Numbered from the stretch's first letter, positions 1-8,135 are shown. The stretch: 29,013 nt of DNA from JAOTYV01 sp041557595 (GCA_041557595.1 JBFFGE010000039.1:1-29013), one strand, 5' to 3'. Notes: generated from the sequence alone by a model not told the origin. Program-made: numbers and translations.

Positions 1-1
1 A

Positions 2-112
2 TACGCCGCGCCGCTCGCCGCGAACTATTTCAACATGCGCAAGACCTCGATCTACGGCGGCACCAACGAAATCCAGCGCAACATCATCGCGAAGATGGTG
101 TTGGGTCTCTAG
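2..112 (+). CDS. acyl-CoA dehydrogenase, C-terminal fragment (cut by window edge)
   Basis: Only the last 36 codons are inside the window. They end in the classic ACAD tail, with YGGTNEIQRNIIA followed by KMVLGL and a TAG stop. In this family that segment contacts FAD and the acyl-CoA. The position of the medium-chain ACAD catalytic Glu (YEGT) is Gly here (YGGT), as in ACADs whose base lies elsewhere. The next gene starts 25 nt downstream on the same strand and is a second, degenerate-tailed ACAD, so the two probably form one operon and perhaps one heteromeric enzyme. The substrate cannot be inferred from this fragment. Confidence 0.85.
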   Translation, partial: YAAPLAANYFNMRKTSIYGGTNEIQRNIIAKMVLGL

Positions 113-137
113 TCTCCAAGGGAAAGCACGCAAGGCA

Positions 138-1268
138 ATGGACTTCACGCTTAACGAAGAACAACAGCTCCTCAAGGACAGCGTCGACCGTTTCGTCCGC
201 GAGAACTACGACCTCTCGCAGCGACGCGACCTGGTTGCAAAGCCGGAGGGCTTCAGCCGCGATCAATGGGCTACGATGGCGGAGCTCGGCTGGCTGGGCG
301 CCGCCCTGCCCGAAGCCTATGGAGGCATCGGCGGCGGCGCGGTCGAAACCATGATCATCATGGAAGGCTTCGGCAGCCGGCTGGTTGTCGAGCCGTATTT
401 TTCCAGCGTCGTGCTCGGCGGCAATCTGCTGCTCAAGGGCGGCAGCGAGGAGCAGCGAAACACGATCCTGCCGGCGCTGGTCGCGGGCGAAACGATGCTG
501 ACCTTCGGCTATGCCGAACGGCAGTCGCGCTACGATCTGCACGATGTCGAAACCAAGGCCACGAAAAAGGGCGGCGGCTACCGGCTTGACGGCCACAAGG
601 GCGTGGTGCTGCACGGCGGCACCGCCGACAAGATCATCGTGTCGGCCCGCACCGCCGGCAAGAGCCGCGACCGCGAAGGCATTACCCTGTTCCTGGTCGA
701 TCGAAACGCGGACGGCGTCGGAATCCGGGAATACCAGACGATCGACGGGCTGCGCGCCGCGGAAGTCGAATTGAGCGGCGTCTCGGTCGGCGCGGACGCG
801 ATGATCGGCGATCTCGACCAGGGCCTGCCGTTGATCGAAGATGTGGCGCGCCGCGCCATCGCCGCGCTGAGCGCCGAGGCGGTCGGCGTCATGGACACGA
901 TGAAGACCCTCACCAACGAATATCTTCAGACCCGCGAGCAGTTCGGCCGCCCGATCGGCAAATTCCAGGCGTTGCAGCACCGCATGGTCGACATCATGAT
1001 GGCGGCCGAGGAATCCCGCTCGATCATGTATGTCGCCACGCTGAAGCTCGACCACGAGCCTGCCGAAAGCGAGCGCGCGGCAACCGCGGCCAAGGTGAAG
1101 ATCGGCCAATGCGGCCGCTTCGTCGGACAGAATTCGATCCAGCTGCATGGCGGCATGGGCATGACCGACGAAATGCAAATCGGCCATTACTTCAAGCGGC
1201 TGACCATGATCGACACGATGTTCGGCAACCACGCCCACCATCTGAAACGCTACGCCGCGATGTCGTGA
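138..1268 (+). CDS. acyl-CoA dehydrogenase family protein (probable partner subunit)
   Basis: 376 residues, full length for an ACAD, an FAD enzyme that introduces the alpha,beta double bond in acyl-CoAs. The N-terminal helical domain begins MDFTLNEEQQ. The flavin-site motif REQFGRPIGKFQ lies at about 266-277 and QLHGGMGMTDE at about 335-345. The usual YEGT/YGGT catalytic tail is absent: the protein ends with TMFGNHAHHLKRYAAMS. ACADs with such tails are known as the non-canonical partner in alpha2beta2 enzymes (for example actinobacterial steroid side-chain ACADs). The tandem position behind another ACAD (25 nt gap) fits this. The start ATG has a weak AAGG sequence close upstream. The family is certain; heteromeric assembly is inference. 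Confidence 0.9.
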   Translation: MDFTLNEEQQLLKDSVDRFVRENYDLSQRRDLVAKPEGFSRDQWATMAELGWLGAALPEAYGGIGGGAVETMIIMEGFGSRLVVEPYFSSVVLGGNLLLKGGSEEQRNTILPALVAGETMLTFGYAERQSRYDLHDVETKATKKGGGYRLDGHKGVVLHGGTADKIIVSARTAGKSRDREGITLFLVDRNADGVGIREYQTIDGLRAAEVELSGVSVGADAMIGDLDQGLPLIEDVARRAIAALSAEAVGVMDTMKTLTNEYLQTREQFGRPIGKFQALQHRMVDIMMAAEESRSIMYVATLKLDHEPAESERAATAAKVKIGQCGRFVGQNSIQLHGGMGMTDEMQIGHYFKRLTMIDTMFGNHAHHLKRYAAMS

Positions 1269-1292
1269 GGGTAGTGCCGTTAGGAACGCGCT

Positions 1293-2474
1293 TTACCCGT
1301 CCCTCAGCATTTCGCGTGCGATCACAAGTTGCATGATCTGGCTGGTGCCTTCGTAGATCCGCAGCAATCGGGCGTCGCGGAACAGGCGTTCCACCGGAGT
1401 GTCGGACATGTAGCCGTAGCCGCCATGGATCTGCACGGCGCGGTCGGCGATGCGCCACACCGCTTCGGTCGCGAAATATTTGCAGCTGGCCGCTTCCTTG
1501 GTGATCGGCTGCCCGCGGTCGCGCAGCCGGGCCGTGCGCTCGGTCATCGCGCGGGCCGCGTAGCATTCCGCCTCGCTGTCGGCGAGCATGCCCTGAATAA
1601 GCTGAAAATCGCCGATCGGCTGGCCGAATTGCCGGCGGTCGCGGGCGTAGCGCACCGACTCCTCGATCAACCGCGTGGCCAGCCCGACCGCGACCGCGCT
1701 CATGTGCAGCCGGCCGTCGTCCAGCACCTTCATTGCGGTGCGGAAGCCCTGCCCCTCCTTGCCCCCAAGCAGTGCCGCCGACGGCACCCGGCACTCCTCG
1801 AACATCACATCGGCGACATGGCCGCCCTTCTGTCCCATCTTGCGCGGCGGCGGCCCGACGCTCAGCCCCGGCGTCCCCGCCTCGACCAGAAAGGCCGAGA
1901 CCCCGGACGCCCGCTTCTGCGCCGGATCGGTCCGCGCCATCACGCAAAATAGCCCGGCATCCGGCGCGTTGGAGATAAACCGTTTGGTGCCGTTAAGGAC
2001 GTAATCGTCGCCGTCGCGGCGCGCACTGGTCTTCAAGGCGGCTGCATCGGAGCCGCTGTCGGGCTCGGTCAGGCAGAAGGAAACGATGATCTCGCCGGCG
2101 GCGATCCGCGGCAGGTAGGCGGCTCGCTGCGCATCGGTACCGTCCAGCACGATCGACTTGCCGCCCACGCCCACGGTCGTGCCGATCAGCGCCCGGTAGC
2201 TCGGCGAGGCGCGGCACAATTCGAACAGGATTTGCGTCTCCTCGTCCATATTGAGGCCGAGCCCGCCATGGGTTTCCGGTACCGAGATGCCGAACAGCCC
2301 CATTCCGCGGAGCGCATCGACAATTTCATCGGGGACCCGCGCGTCCTCATCCACCGCCGCTTCCGCCGGAATCAGGACGTCGTCGACGAGACGGCGCACG
2401 CTCTCCAGCAGCAGTTTCAGGGTCTCGGGATCGCGGCCGGAGTCGATGTCCGGGATCGAGGGTGCGTCTGTCAT
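1293..2474 (-). CDS. acyl-CoA dehydrogenase (conventional)
   Basis: 393 residues. It carries the two standard ACAD signatures: CLTEPDSGSDAA at about 134-145 (FAD/substrate binding) and RQFGQPIGDFQ at about 281-291. QIHGGYGYMSD lies near 348-358 and RIYEGTSQI at 372-380, with E375 at the medium-chain-type catalytic base position. It should therefore be an active homotetrameric alpha,beta-dehydrogenase using an electron-transfer flavoprotein. It converges on the preceding ACAD with a 24 nt gap and diverges from the decarboxylase operon across about 200 bp. The ATG start lacks a strong Shine-Dalgarno sequence. The chain length of the substrate is not evident; short or branched acyl-CoAs are typical of this subgroup. 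Confidence 0.93.
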   Translation of the reverse strand: MTDAPSIPDIDSGRDPETLKLLLESVRRLVDDVLIPAEAAVDEDARVPDEIVDALRGMGLFGISVPETHGGLGLNMDEETQILFELCRASPSYRALIGTTVGVGGKSIVLDGTDAQRAAYLPRIAAGEIIVSFCLTEPDSGSDAAALKTSARRDGDDYVLNGTKRFISNAPDAGLFCVMARTDPAQKRASGVSAFLVEAGTPGLSVGPPPRKMGQKGGHVADVMFEECRVPSAALLGGKEGQGFRTAMKVLDDGRLHMSAVAVGLATRLIEESVRYARDRRQFGQPIGDFQLIQGMLADSEAECYAARAMTERTARLRDRGQPITKEAASCKYFATEAVWRIADRAVQIHGGYGYMSDTPVERLFRDARLLRIYEGTSQIMQLVIAREMLRDG

Positions 2475-2622
2475 CGAGGGAACGAATCTTCGAAAATGCC
2501 AAGTGCGGGGAATAGACCTGCCGTGTCCAACGCGGTACTGTCAAGGCGACCCGAATAACCGGCGTCACCGCCGTCCCACAAACCGTTCAGCAAGCGCGGC
2601 CGCCAAGCCTGAGCAGCATGCC

Positions 2623-2650
2623 TTGACGCAATCGCACGAGGCTGAACAAT
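2623..2650 (+). promoter_or_regulatory. possible sigma70 promoter of the decarboxylase-dioxygenase operon
   Basis: TTGACG (5 of 6 to the -35 consensus) at 2623-2628, a 16 nt spacer, then AACAAT (4 of 6 to -10) at 2645-2650, 26 nt before the ATG at 2677. It lies in the divergent gap between an ACAD gene and the decarboxylase. It is a sequence match only. Confidence 0.35.
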
Positions 2651-2676
2651 AACCCCAAAATACAGGGAGGAACGAT

Positions 2677-3207
2677 ATGGCCGACGCGCCCGCATGGCAG
2701 GATCAACTCTATGATCTGCTGCGACAAGAAAACATAACGCAATTTTCCTACGTCCCGGATGCCGGACATCGGATCCTCATCAACCGGTCGATCGCCGATC
2801 CGGACGTACACTCGGTTTCGGTCACGACGGAAGAGGAAGGCGTGGCCCTGCAAGCCGGCGCCCATCTCGGTGGCGCCCGCAGCGTCCTGTTGATGCAAAG
2901 CAGCGGCGTCGGCAACTGCGTAAACTTCTTCTCCCTGATCCAGCACGGTCGATTTCCTTTCCTAACATTCGTCAGCATGCGCGGCGATTTCGGCGAGGGA
3001 AATCCCTGGCAATTCGCGATGGGTCAAGCGACGCAGCCGGTTCTCGAAGCGTCCGGCATCACCTGCGTCCGTGTCGATTCTCCGGAAGACGTGATCCCCA
3101 CCGCCAAGGCCGCGTGCACCATGGCCTACCAGTCCGAACAAGCCGTCGCCGTCCTGCTGACGCAAAAGCTGCTCGGCGCAAAAGCATTTTCCACGGGAGG
3201 CGCATAA
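2677..3207 (+). CDS. thiamine-diphosphate decarboxylase alpha subunit (sulfopyruvate/phosphonopyruvate decarboxylase-like)
   Basis: 176 residues, matching the ComD-type PYR half of a split ThDP enzyme. TEEEGVALQAGAHL (about 51-64) contains the conserved Glu that activates the thiamine N1'. LLMQSSGVGNCVN (71-83) and TFVSMRGDFGEGNPWQ (97-112) are the other family blocks. Sulfopyruvate decarboxylase turns 3-sulfopyruvate into sulfoacetaldehyde, and related enzymes act on phosphonopyruvate. The start has GGGAGG ideally spaced. The beta subunit follows with only 1 nt between stop and start, so translation is probably coupled. The true 2-oxoacid substrate is unknown. The TauD-type neighbour makes a sulfonate or phosphonate route plausible but unproven. 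Confidence 0.88.
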   Translation: MADAPAWQDQLYDLLRQENITQFSYVPDAGHRILINRSIADPDVHSVSVTTEEEGVALQAGAHLGGARSVLLMQSSGVGNCVNFFSLIQHGRFPFLTFVSMRGDFGEGNPWQFAMGQATQPVLEASGITCVRVDSPEDVIPTAKAACTMAYQSEQAVAVLLTQKLLGAKAFSTGGA

Positions 3208-3208
3208 G

Positions 3209-3844
3209 ATGTCCAAGATGTCCAGCAAACCAGGGTTACGTACGGGGCCGGAAGAAAAGGTCCAAGACGGCATGTTGGAGCGCCGCCATGCCGTCAAGAC
3301 GCTGTTGGGCGATACCAGCGATATTCTGATCGTGACCGGCCTCGCCGGCGCGAAAGACGATGTGCTGGCGGCCGCCGGCGACGTCCCCAATGCCTATACG
3401 TTGAGCGGCGCCATGGGCGCGGCGACGGCGATGGGTCTCGGCCTCGCCTTGGCGCAGCCGAAAAAGCGCGTCTTCGTGGTGACCGGCGAAGGCGAGCTGC
3501 TGATGAATGTGGGCACGCTCGCAACCGTCGGCGTGCTCAACCCGCCGAACCTCAGCATCGTCTGCGTCGACAACGAGCGGTATGGCGAAACCGGCTGGCA
3601 GGAAAGCCACACCGGCCGCGGCGTCGATATGGCCAAGATGGCGGAAGGCGGTTGCATCCCCAATGTGCGGACGGTGACCAAGGAATCCGAGCTGAAGGAC
3701 GCGGGTCAGATGCTGCGGGAGTCAAACGGGACGTCGTTCGTCCTGGTCAAGGTCGCACCGACGGACGCGCCCTCGATCCATCGGTCGCGCGACGCGTCAT
3801 GGCACAAGGGACGGTTCCGCGAGGCGCTGCTCGGTTCGAACTAA
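3209..3844 (+). CDS. thiamine-diphosphate decarboxylase beta subunit
   Basis: 211 residues, the PP (diphosphate-binding) half that pairs with the preceding gene. LSGAMGAATAMGLGLAL (about 65-81) precedes the Mg-ThDP motif, which reads GEGELLMN (93-100) and ends at DNERYGETG (121-129). The usual GDG...NN is changed to GEG...DN. ComE-type enzymes often keep DN, but GEG is less usual. The C-terminal segment IHRSRD is a family feature. GGGAGG at 3195-3200, inside the end of the alpha gene, serves as ribosome binding site 8 nt before the ATG. It should form an alpha/beta heteromer in the cytoplasm. Confidence 0.88.
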   Translation: MSKMSSKPGLRTGPEEKVQDGMLERRHAVKTLLGDTSDILIVTGLAGAKDDVLAAAGDVPNAYTLSGAMGAATAMGLGLALAQPKKRVFVVTGEGELLMNVGTLATVGVLNPPNLSIVCVDNERYGETGWQESHTGRGVDMAKMAEGGCIPNVRTVTKESELKDAGQMLRESNGTSFVLVKVAPTDAPSIHRSRDASWHKGRFREALLGSN

Positions 3845-3871
3845 GACCAAATTCCTTCAGGAGGCACGACT

Positions 3872-4750
3872 ATGGCCGACACGGCGATCGACAGCGGCAT
3901 TCACGTACACCCAATCGGCGCGGCGCTGGGTGCGGAGATCGCCGGCGTCGACCTGTCGCGCCCCCTGAGCGATATGGATTTCGCGATCATCGAACAGGCG
4001 TTTAACACCCATTCGGTGATTTGCCTGCGCGATCAGCATATCGACGAGGAACAGTTTCTGGCCTATTGCCGGCGCTTCGGCGAGGTCGAAATCAATTTCC
4101 TCACCCATTACGGCCATCCCGACTATCCGGAGATCATGCAGGTCTCCAACATTCAGGAAAACGGCAAGAATATCGGCCATGCGGACGCCGGCCGCGTCTG
4201 GCATTCCGACATGTCCTATATGGACACGCCGCCACGGGCGACCATCCTGCATGCGCGCGAAGTGCCCGTCGACGCGGAGCGCGGCATCGTCGGCGACACG
4301 CTGTTCACCAGCGCCGTGGCCGCCTATGATGATCTGCCGCAAGCGACGAAGGACCGGCTCGACGGGCTGGTCGCGGTGCACCGCGTTTCCGAACGCCGCA
4401 AGAAAACCGGCACCGGTGCGCAGGACAACAAATACCGCGACGCGATGCCGGACGTCTTCCATCCGGTGGTCCGCACCCACCCCTTCACCGGCCGCAAGAG
4501 TATCTATGTCAGCGAGGGGGAATGCGTCGGCATTCTGGAAATGCCCGACAAGGAGGCGGCCCCGCTGTTGGCCGAACTCACCAAGCGGGTAATCGAAAAG
4601 CGCTATCGATATCGGCACAAATGGCGCAAGGGCGACGTCTTGATGTGGGACAACTGCGCGGTCCAGCATGTCGCTATCCACGACTACGAATGGCCGACGC
4701 ATCGCCGCATGATGCATCGGGTTACCGTCGGCGGCTCGACGACCTATTGA
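3872..4750 (+). CDS. TauD/TfdA-family Fe(II)/2-oxoglutarate dioxygenase
   Basis: 292 residues, the normal length of TauD/TfdA enzymes. The 2-His-1-Asp iron triad is visible: H111-x-D113 in VWHSDMSYMD and H266 in the WDNCAVQHVAIHDY block. R283 in RRMMHRVTV is positioned to bind the 2-oxoglutarate carboxylate. The usual WDNR is WDNC here (C262). Family members hydroxylate taurine, other sulfonates, phenoxyacetates or amino acids, and TauD hydroxylation releases sulfite. AGGAGG at 3859-3864 gives a strong ribosome site 7 nt before the ATG. The gene is 27 nt behind the decarboxylase beta gene, so it is almost certainly the third gene of that operon. The substrate is not determinable. Confidence 0.9.
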   Translation: MADTAIDSGIHVHPIGAALGAEIAGVDLSRPLSDMDFAIIEQAFNTHSVICLRDQHIDEEQFLAYCRRFGEVEINFLTHYGHPDYPEIMQVSNIQENGKNIGHADAGRVWHSDMSYMDTPPRATILHAREVPVDAERGIVGDTLFTSAVAAYDDLPQATKDRLDGLVAVHRVSERRKKTGTGAQDNKYRDAMPDVFHPVVRTHPFTGRKSIYVSEGECVGILEMPDKEAAPLLAELTKRVIEKRYRYRHKWRKGDVLMWDNCAVQHVAIHDYEWPTHRRMMHRVTVGGSTTY

Positions 4751-4752
4751 GC

Positions 4753-4767
4753 GGCCGCCCGGCGGCC
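4753..4767 (+). terminator. GC-rich hairpin, possible operon-end terminator
   Basis: GGCCGC-CCG-GCGGCC forms a 6-bp stem with a 3-nt loop immediately after the TauD-family stop codon. The following bases are AATTCGGCTTGATTCT, which is not a clean T-tract, so it may only protect the mRNA 3' end. Confidence 0.35.
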
Positions 4768-4810
4768 AATTCGGCTTGATTCTCCTTTCAAGCGCAGATT
4801 CAGGGTGGGA

Positions 4811-5785
4811 ATGCGTCAATCAATCGCGGTCTATGACAGTCTCTGCCCGGTCTGCGGCGGAAGCGGAAAATTTCAGGAAAACCTGCCCCGGGACGTGACG
4901 CGCAGCCGATTGGGCGCAGTCTTCGGCGCGCCACCGCCCGAAAGCGTTGAAATCGTCGACTATACGCTGCAGGGGTGCGAAGACTGCGGCCTGGTTTTTT
5001 CATGCCCGATGCAATCCGGCGATCATCGTTTTTATGAGTGGATCACCGGTTTTCCGCGCTATCACGCAAAACGCCGATGGGAATGGCGCGCCATCTATTC
5101 GATCCTCGCAAAGGACAAACGCCCCTTACGGCTGTTGGAAGTCGGCTGCGGCTCGGGCGCGTTCCTGGAATATGCGGCCCGGCTCGATCACGTCACCGCG
5201 GTCGGCATCGACCACAGCACACAATCCGTGCAAACGGCGCGCGACCGCGGCGCCACCGCACACGTATCGTCGGTCGAAGACTTTCGGGACAATCATCCGG
5301 ACATAGGCCTCTTTGACGTGGTCGTCGCAACGCACCTTCTGGAACACATGGCGGACCCGCGGGGCTTCGTGGATCAATGCGTAAGCCATCTCGCCGACGG
5401 CGGATACCTGTTGAGCAGCACGCCCTATTCGCCCCTGTCGCGTGAATTGCTGAGCAATGACGTCATGAACCTGCCGCCGCATCACATGACACGATGGAAT
5501 GCCCGCGCGTATCGGTCCCTTGCGGAGGTTACAAATTTGCACCTGGAGTTCTTCGCACCGCGCGCGAAACCGGCCGTCAAACGGGCCCTGCGGCAAACCT
5601 GTATCCGGGTTGCGGGAGAAGACCGGCATTTCCCATTGATCGAACGTGTGATGATCCTTGCATCGAACATGGGCATCTTTGTCGAGACCCTGGCCAAGAC
5701 CCGCGCTCGCGAGCGGATAAACGGCCGGCCATCGCCCGACAAAATATTGGTCAAACTTACAAAACGGGCCGATGGGCAGTCCTGA
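4811..5785 (+). CDS. class I SAM-dependent methyltransferase with N-terminal zinc-ribbon-like Cys pairs
   Basis: 324 residues from the ATG at 4811. A GTG six bases earlier (4805) is possible, but AGGG at 4802-4805 suits the ATG better. The N-terminus has CPVC (C12, C15) and CEDC (C56, C59), a likely zinc-binding treble. The Rossmann core follows: LLEVGCGSGAFL (about 108-119, SAM motif I), an acidic VGID, and FDVVVATHLLEHMADP (about 168-183), typical of the Methyltransf_23/11 families. Zn-finger methyltransferases of this layout often modify sugars or lipids in surface polysaccharide loci. Its convergent neighbour is an O-antigen ligase-like gene, which fits. The substrate is unknown. Confidence 0.87.
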   Translation: MRQSIAVYDSLCPVCGGSGKFQENLPRDVTRSRLGAVFGAPPPESVEIVDYTLQGCEDCGLVFSCPMQSGDHRFYEWITGFPRYHAKRRWEWRAIYSILAKDKRPLRLLEVGCGSGAFLEYAARLDHVTAVGIDHSTQSVQTARDRGATAHVSSVEDFRDNHPDIGLFDVVVATHLLEHMADPRGFVDQCVSHLADGGYLLSSTPYSPLSRELLSNDVMNLPPHHMTRWNARAYRSLAEVTNLHLEFFAPRAKPAVKRALRQTCIRVAGEDRHFPLIERVMILASNMGIFVETLAKTRARERINGRPSPDKILVKLTKRADGQS

Positions 5786-5815
5786 ACCCGCCGCTCGCGC
5801 GCACCGGTCCGGCGT

Positions 5816-7087
5816 TCACACTCTCGCCGCGGCATTTCCTCCACCCTTGGCCGCCAGCAAGACCACAAGCCCGGCAACCATGAATTCGGCGCTGAGCCAC
5901 CAGCTTTGCCATACGCTGAAGCTCAGCTGGCTGGTAATGAAGACGGAAACCAGCGCGGCCGCGCCTGCCGCGCGCACCACCGTGCCGCCGGACGCGCGAT
6001 GCAACCCAGCGGTCAACAACAACCAAATCGCGCCATACAACACGAGACCCGGAAGTCCCAGCTCGAGCCGCAAATGAAAGCTCGCATTGTGCGGGTGCAG
6101 TGGCAGAGCCTGAACATATTTCCGCTTCGGGCGCTTACCGACCGACAGAATATCGCTGTAGCGACTATCGCCGCGCAGGTTCGCCTCACCCTCTGGCATG
6201 ATCCGGGAGGTATAAAGGCCCCATCCCAAATAGGGCCGTTCGTCGATGCGGTCCTGCACGAATCGCCAAATCGCCAACCGGTGCGCCAACGAATTCGGCA
6301 GCCCTACCTTGACGCTTTTCGCGCGGGCCGGCAGATCCAGCGACTGGATCGCGGTCGGCGCCGCGATCGCCAGCAGCGGCAGGATGATCATCAACCCGAG
6401 CGTAACGAAGCGTGGCAGCCGCAGCGCCACGAGAAACACCAGCGCGGCGCATCCGACGGCGACGGCCGCGGTGTTGGCGCCGGTCAGCAGAATCACGCCG
6501 CCCGCCAGGACGGTGATGCCTAAACTCCAGAGAAACTTCTTTTCCGCCAAGAACCAGCCGGCAATTGGCGCCAGCATCGCCGCGATGACCGAGCTAAAGG
6601 GACCATACGCAAACGAATAGGATTGGGCGGCGGCATTGTCCCGCCAGGACAGGTTGGTGCCGATCGAATACCAAATGCGCCCGGTGAGCGACAGCGCCAA
6701 CGCCACCAGGACGCCCGCGCCGAGGCCGATGAACACGCTTCGGCGCTCCGACTGCGAGAGACGGGGCATCGCCGCACACAGCAACAACCCGGCGAGAAAC
6801 AAACCCGCCAACCGGCCGGCACGCGACAGGGACAGCGACGCATCCAGCGACCAAAACGACGACACGAGTCCCAACGCCAACGCGGCGCACGCCGCCGCAG
6901 CATAGGGAACCACACCGTGCCAGCTTACCGGCCGCCGCCAGATAATGGCGGCAACGCCGAGCAGCAACAGCAGAACGGCGAGCCCCTTGTTCGCCGTCAA
7001 TGCCACGACGGGTACTGCAAAGGCGGCAACGCCCGGCACAAGGCAGTTAGGCCGCAACCAGGCCCGCTCCGAGACCGTATCGTTCAA
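5816..7087 (-). CDS. O-antigen ligase/polymerase-like (Wzy_C/WaaL) membrane protein
   Basis: 423 residues with about 10-12 hydrophobic segments spread over the whole length. A long periplasmic-type loop around 265-335 holds the Wzy_C hallmark HPHNASFHLRLELGLPG with its conserved His. RLAIW followed by a Gly-rich LGWG block precedes it, as in WaaL, which joins O-antigen to lipid A-core. Polymerases and protein O-glycosylases share this fold, so ligase versus polymerase is open. The start is TTG at 7087, supported by GGGAG on the minus strand (7094-7098) with 6 nt spacing. It lies 178 bp downstream of the PilZ gene on the same strand. No other glycan genes are visible except the facing methyltransferase. 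Confidence 0.85.
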   Translation of the reverse strand: MNDTVSERAWLRPNCLVPGVAAFAVPVVALTANKGLAVLLLLLGVAAIIWRRPVSWHGVVPYAAAACAALALGLVSSFWSLDASLSLSRAGRLAGLFLAGLLLCAAMPRLSQSERRSVFIGLGAGVLVALALSLTGRIWYSIGTNLSWRDNAAAQSYSFAYGPFSSVIAAMLAPIAGWFLAEKKFLWSLGITVLAGGVILLTGANTAAVAVGCAALVFLVALRLPRFVTLGLMIILPLLAIAAPTAIQSLDLPARAKSVKVGLPNSLAHRLAIWRFVQDRIDERPYLGWGLYTSRIMPEGEANLRGDSRYSDILSVGKRPKRKYVQALPLHPHNASFHLRLELGLPGLVLYGAIWLLLTAGLHRASGGTVVRAAGAAALVSVFITSQLSFSVWQSWWLSAEFMVAGLVVLLAAKGGGNAAARV

Positions 7088-7265
7088 TGGAGACTCCCAG
7101 ACATCACGTGACGCGGTGCGAGCGAAGCCGTGGTCGCGCCAAATTCCGTTCCGTCTATAGCTCGAATGACGCCAAGACAGAATGGATTTTCACGCTCGGA
7201 CAAAGGACGAGTGGATACGGATTTGCGGCTTCAGGCCAACTCCGACCAGAGGATCGAGGGCGGAC

Positions 7266-8036
7266 CTACTCCGCCGGGCCGCGCAAATCCGCCATTATTT
7301 TCGTAATTTTCGCGTTGGTTGCATCGTCGAGTTTTTCAAACTGCGCGGCAAGCCCATCGCCTTCGATGCGGACCGTCTTGGCGCGCCCCTGAAACTCAAT
7401 CGTCTCGTCGGGAAGTTCCAACATGAAATGAAACTCGAATTCGCGCATCCCGATTCGATTTGCGTCGCGCACCTTGATCAGGAAGCCCTTCGTGCTCCAA
7501 TTGATCACGTCGTACGGACGGTCGTTGATGAACACGCGGGCATCCTGGCCGGATACCCGAAGTGCATCGCGACGGTCGATGCCGCCGGACCAACTGCGCC
7601 GTTGCAGGACATTGACGAGTTGCCCGACCGCCTGCGTCAGGGATGCGAGCTTCTTGTCGCGCGTGGCGAGCTGTTCTTCCAGCCCGTGGTGCGACGATGG
7701 CGCCGCTTCGGTACCGCCAGCGGCCATCCCGTGATTTGCATCGGCCGTTTTTCGTGCGGTGCCGGGACCGGCTTCAGGCTCGCTTTCCACGGCGGGCGCC
7801 GGTTCCGACGGTCCGTTCTCCGTCGCCGATCGGGCCGGTTCCGCGGCCTCGCCGTCCCCGCCCGGCGCCGAAGATCGGAGCACGCGCACGCGGGTGATCA
7901 ACGCGGAGACCAAGGGAACGAGCGCCGGCGACTTGAAACCCTGCCGGCTCGTTACAAGGTCGAGCGCTTCGCCCAGCAGCAGCATTTCCCGCTGCGGGTT
8001 CGTTTCTCCCTTGGGATCTTCAAGACCGTCCGTCAC
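7266..8036 (-). CDS. PilZ-domain protein (probable c-di-GMP receptor)
   Basis: 256 residues. The C-terminal PilZ domain (about 152-250) keeps both c-di-GMP signatures: RRDALR (R156 and R160 of RxxxR) and NWSTKG (N179-x-S181-x-x-G184). The first 50 residues are a helical/hydrophobic segment. Residues 55-118 are Ala/Pro/Glu/Gly-rich and look disordered, and 119-146 could form a short coiled coil. The predicted start is GTG at 8036 with only a weak AGAG ahead. A strong hairpin (8050-8066) lies in the leader just upstream, and a 15-bp palindrome (8121-8135) further up. Its partner is unknown, but the O-antigen-like gene follows on the same strand, so control of surface polysaccharide is a possible role. 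Confidence 0.85.
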   Translation of the reverse strand: MTDGLEDPKGETNPQREMLLLGEALDLVTSRQGFKSPALVPLVSALITRVRVLRSSAPGGDGEAAEPARSATENGPSEPAPAVESEPEAGPGTARKTADANHGMAAGGTEAAPSSHHGLEEQLATRDKKLASLTQAVGQLVNVLQRRSWSGGIDRRDALRVSGQDARVFINDRPYDVINWSTKGFLIKVRDANRIGMREFEFHFMLELPDETIEFQGRAKTVRIEGDGLAAQFEKLDDATNAKITKIMADLRGPAE

Positions 8037-8049
8037 TTACTCTACCGGG

Positions 8050-8066
8050 TGCCGGCCTCGCCGGCA
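8050..8066 (-). promoter_or_regulatory. strong leader hairpin immediately upstream of the PilZ start
   Basis: Read on the + strand: TGCCGGC-CTC-GCCGGCA, a perfect 7-bp GC-rich stem with a 3-nt loop, ending 13 nt before the GTG start of the PilZ gene on the minus strand. In mRNA it would sit just 5' of the weak ribosome site, so it could influence translation. The function is inferred from position only. Confidence 0.4.
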
Positions 8067-8120
8067 GTCCGCCTCAACCACGAAATGCAAAATATACGGC
8101 GAACATCCACGCCGGCGACG

Positions 8121-8135
8121 TTACGATTATCGTAA
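8121..8135. promoter_or_regulatory. perfect 15-bp palindrome upstream of PilZ gene (possible operator)
   Basis: TTACGAT-T-ATCGTAA is a perfect dyad with 7-bp arms, AT-rich within GC-rich surroundings, 85 bp upstream of the PilZ start. This is the size and symmetry of a homodimeric regulator site; no regulator is identified. Confidence 0.4.

Noticed and set aside
84..1241. Long minus-strand frame opposite the second ACAD
   Set aside because: Antisense shadow; His/Arg/Ala-rich with no domain.
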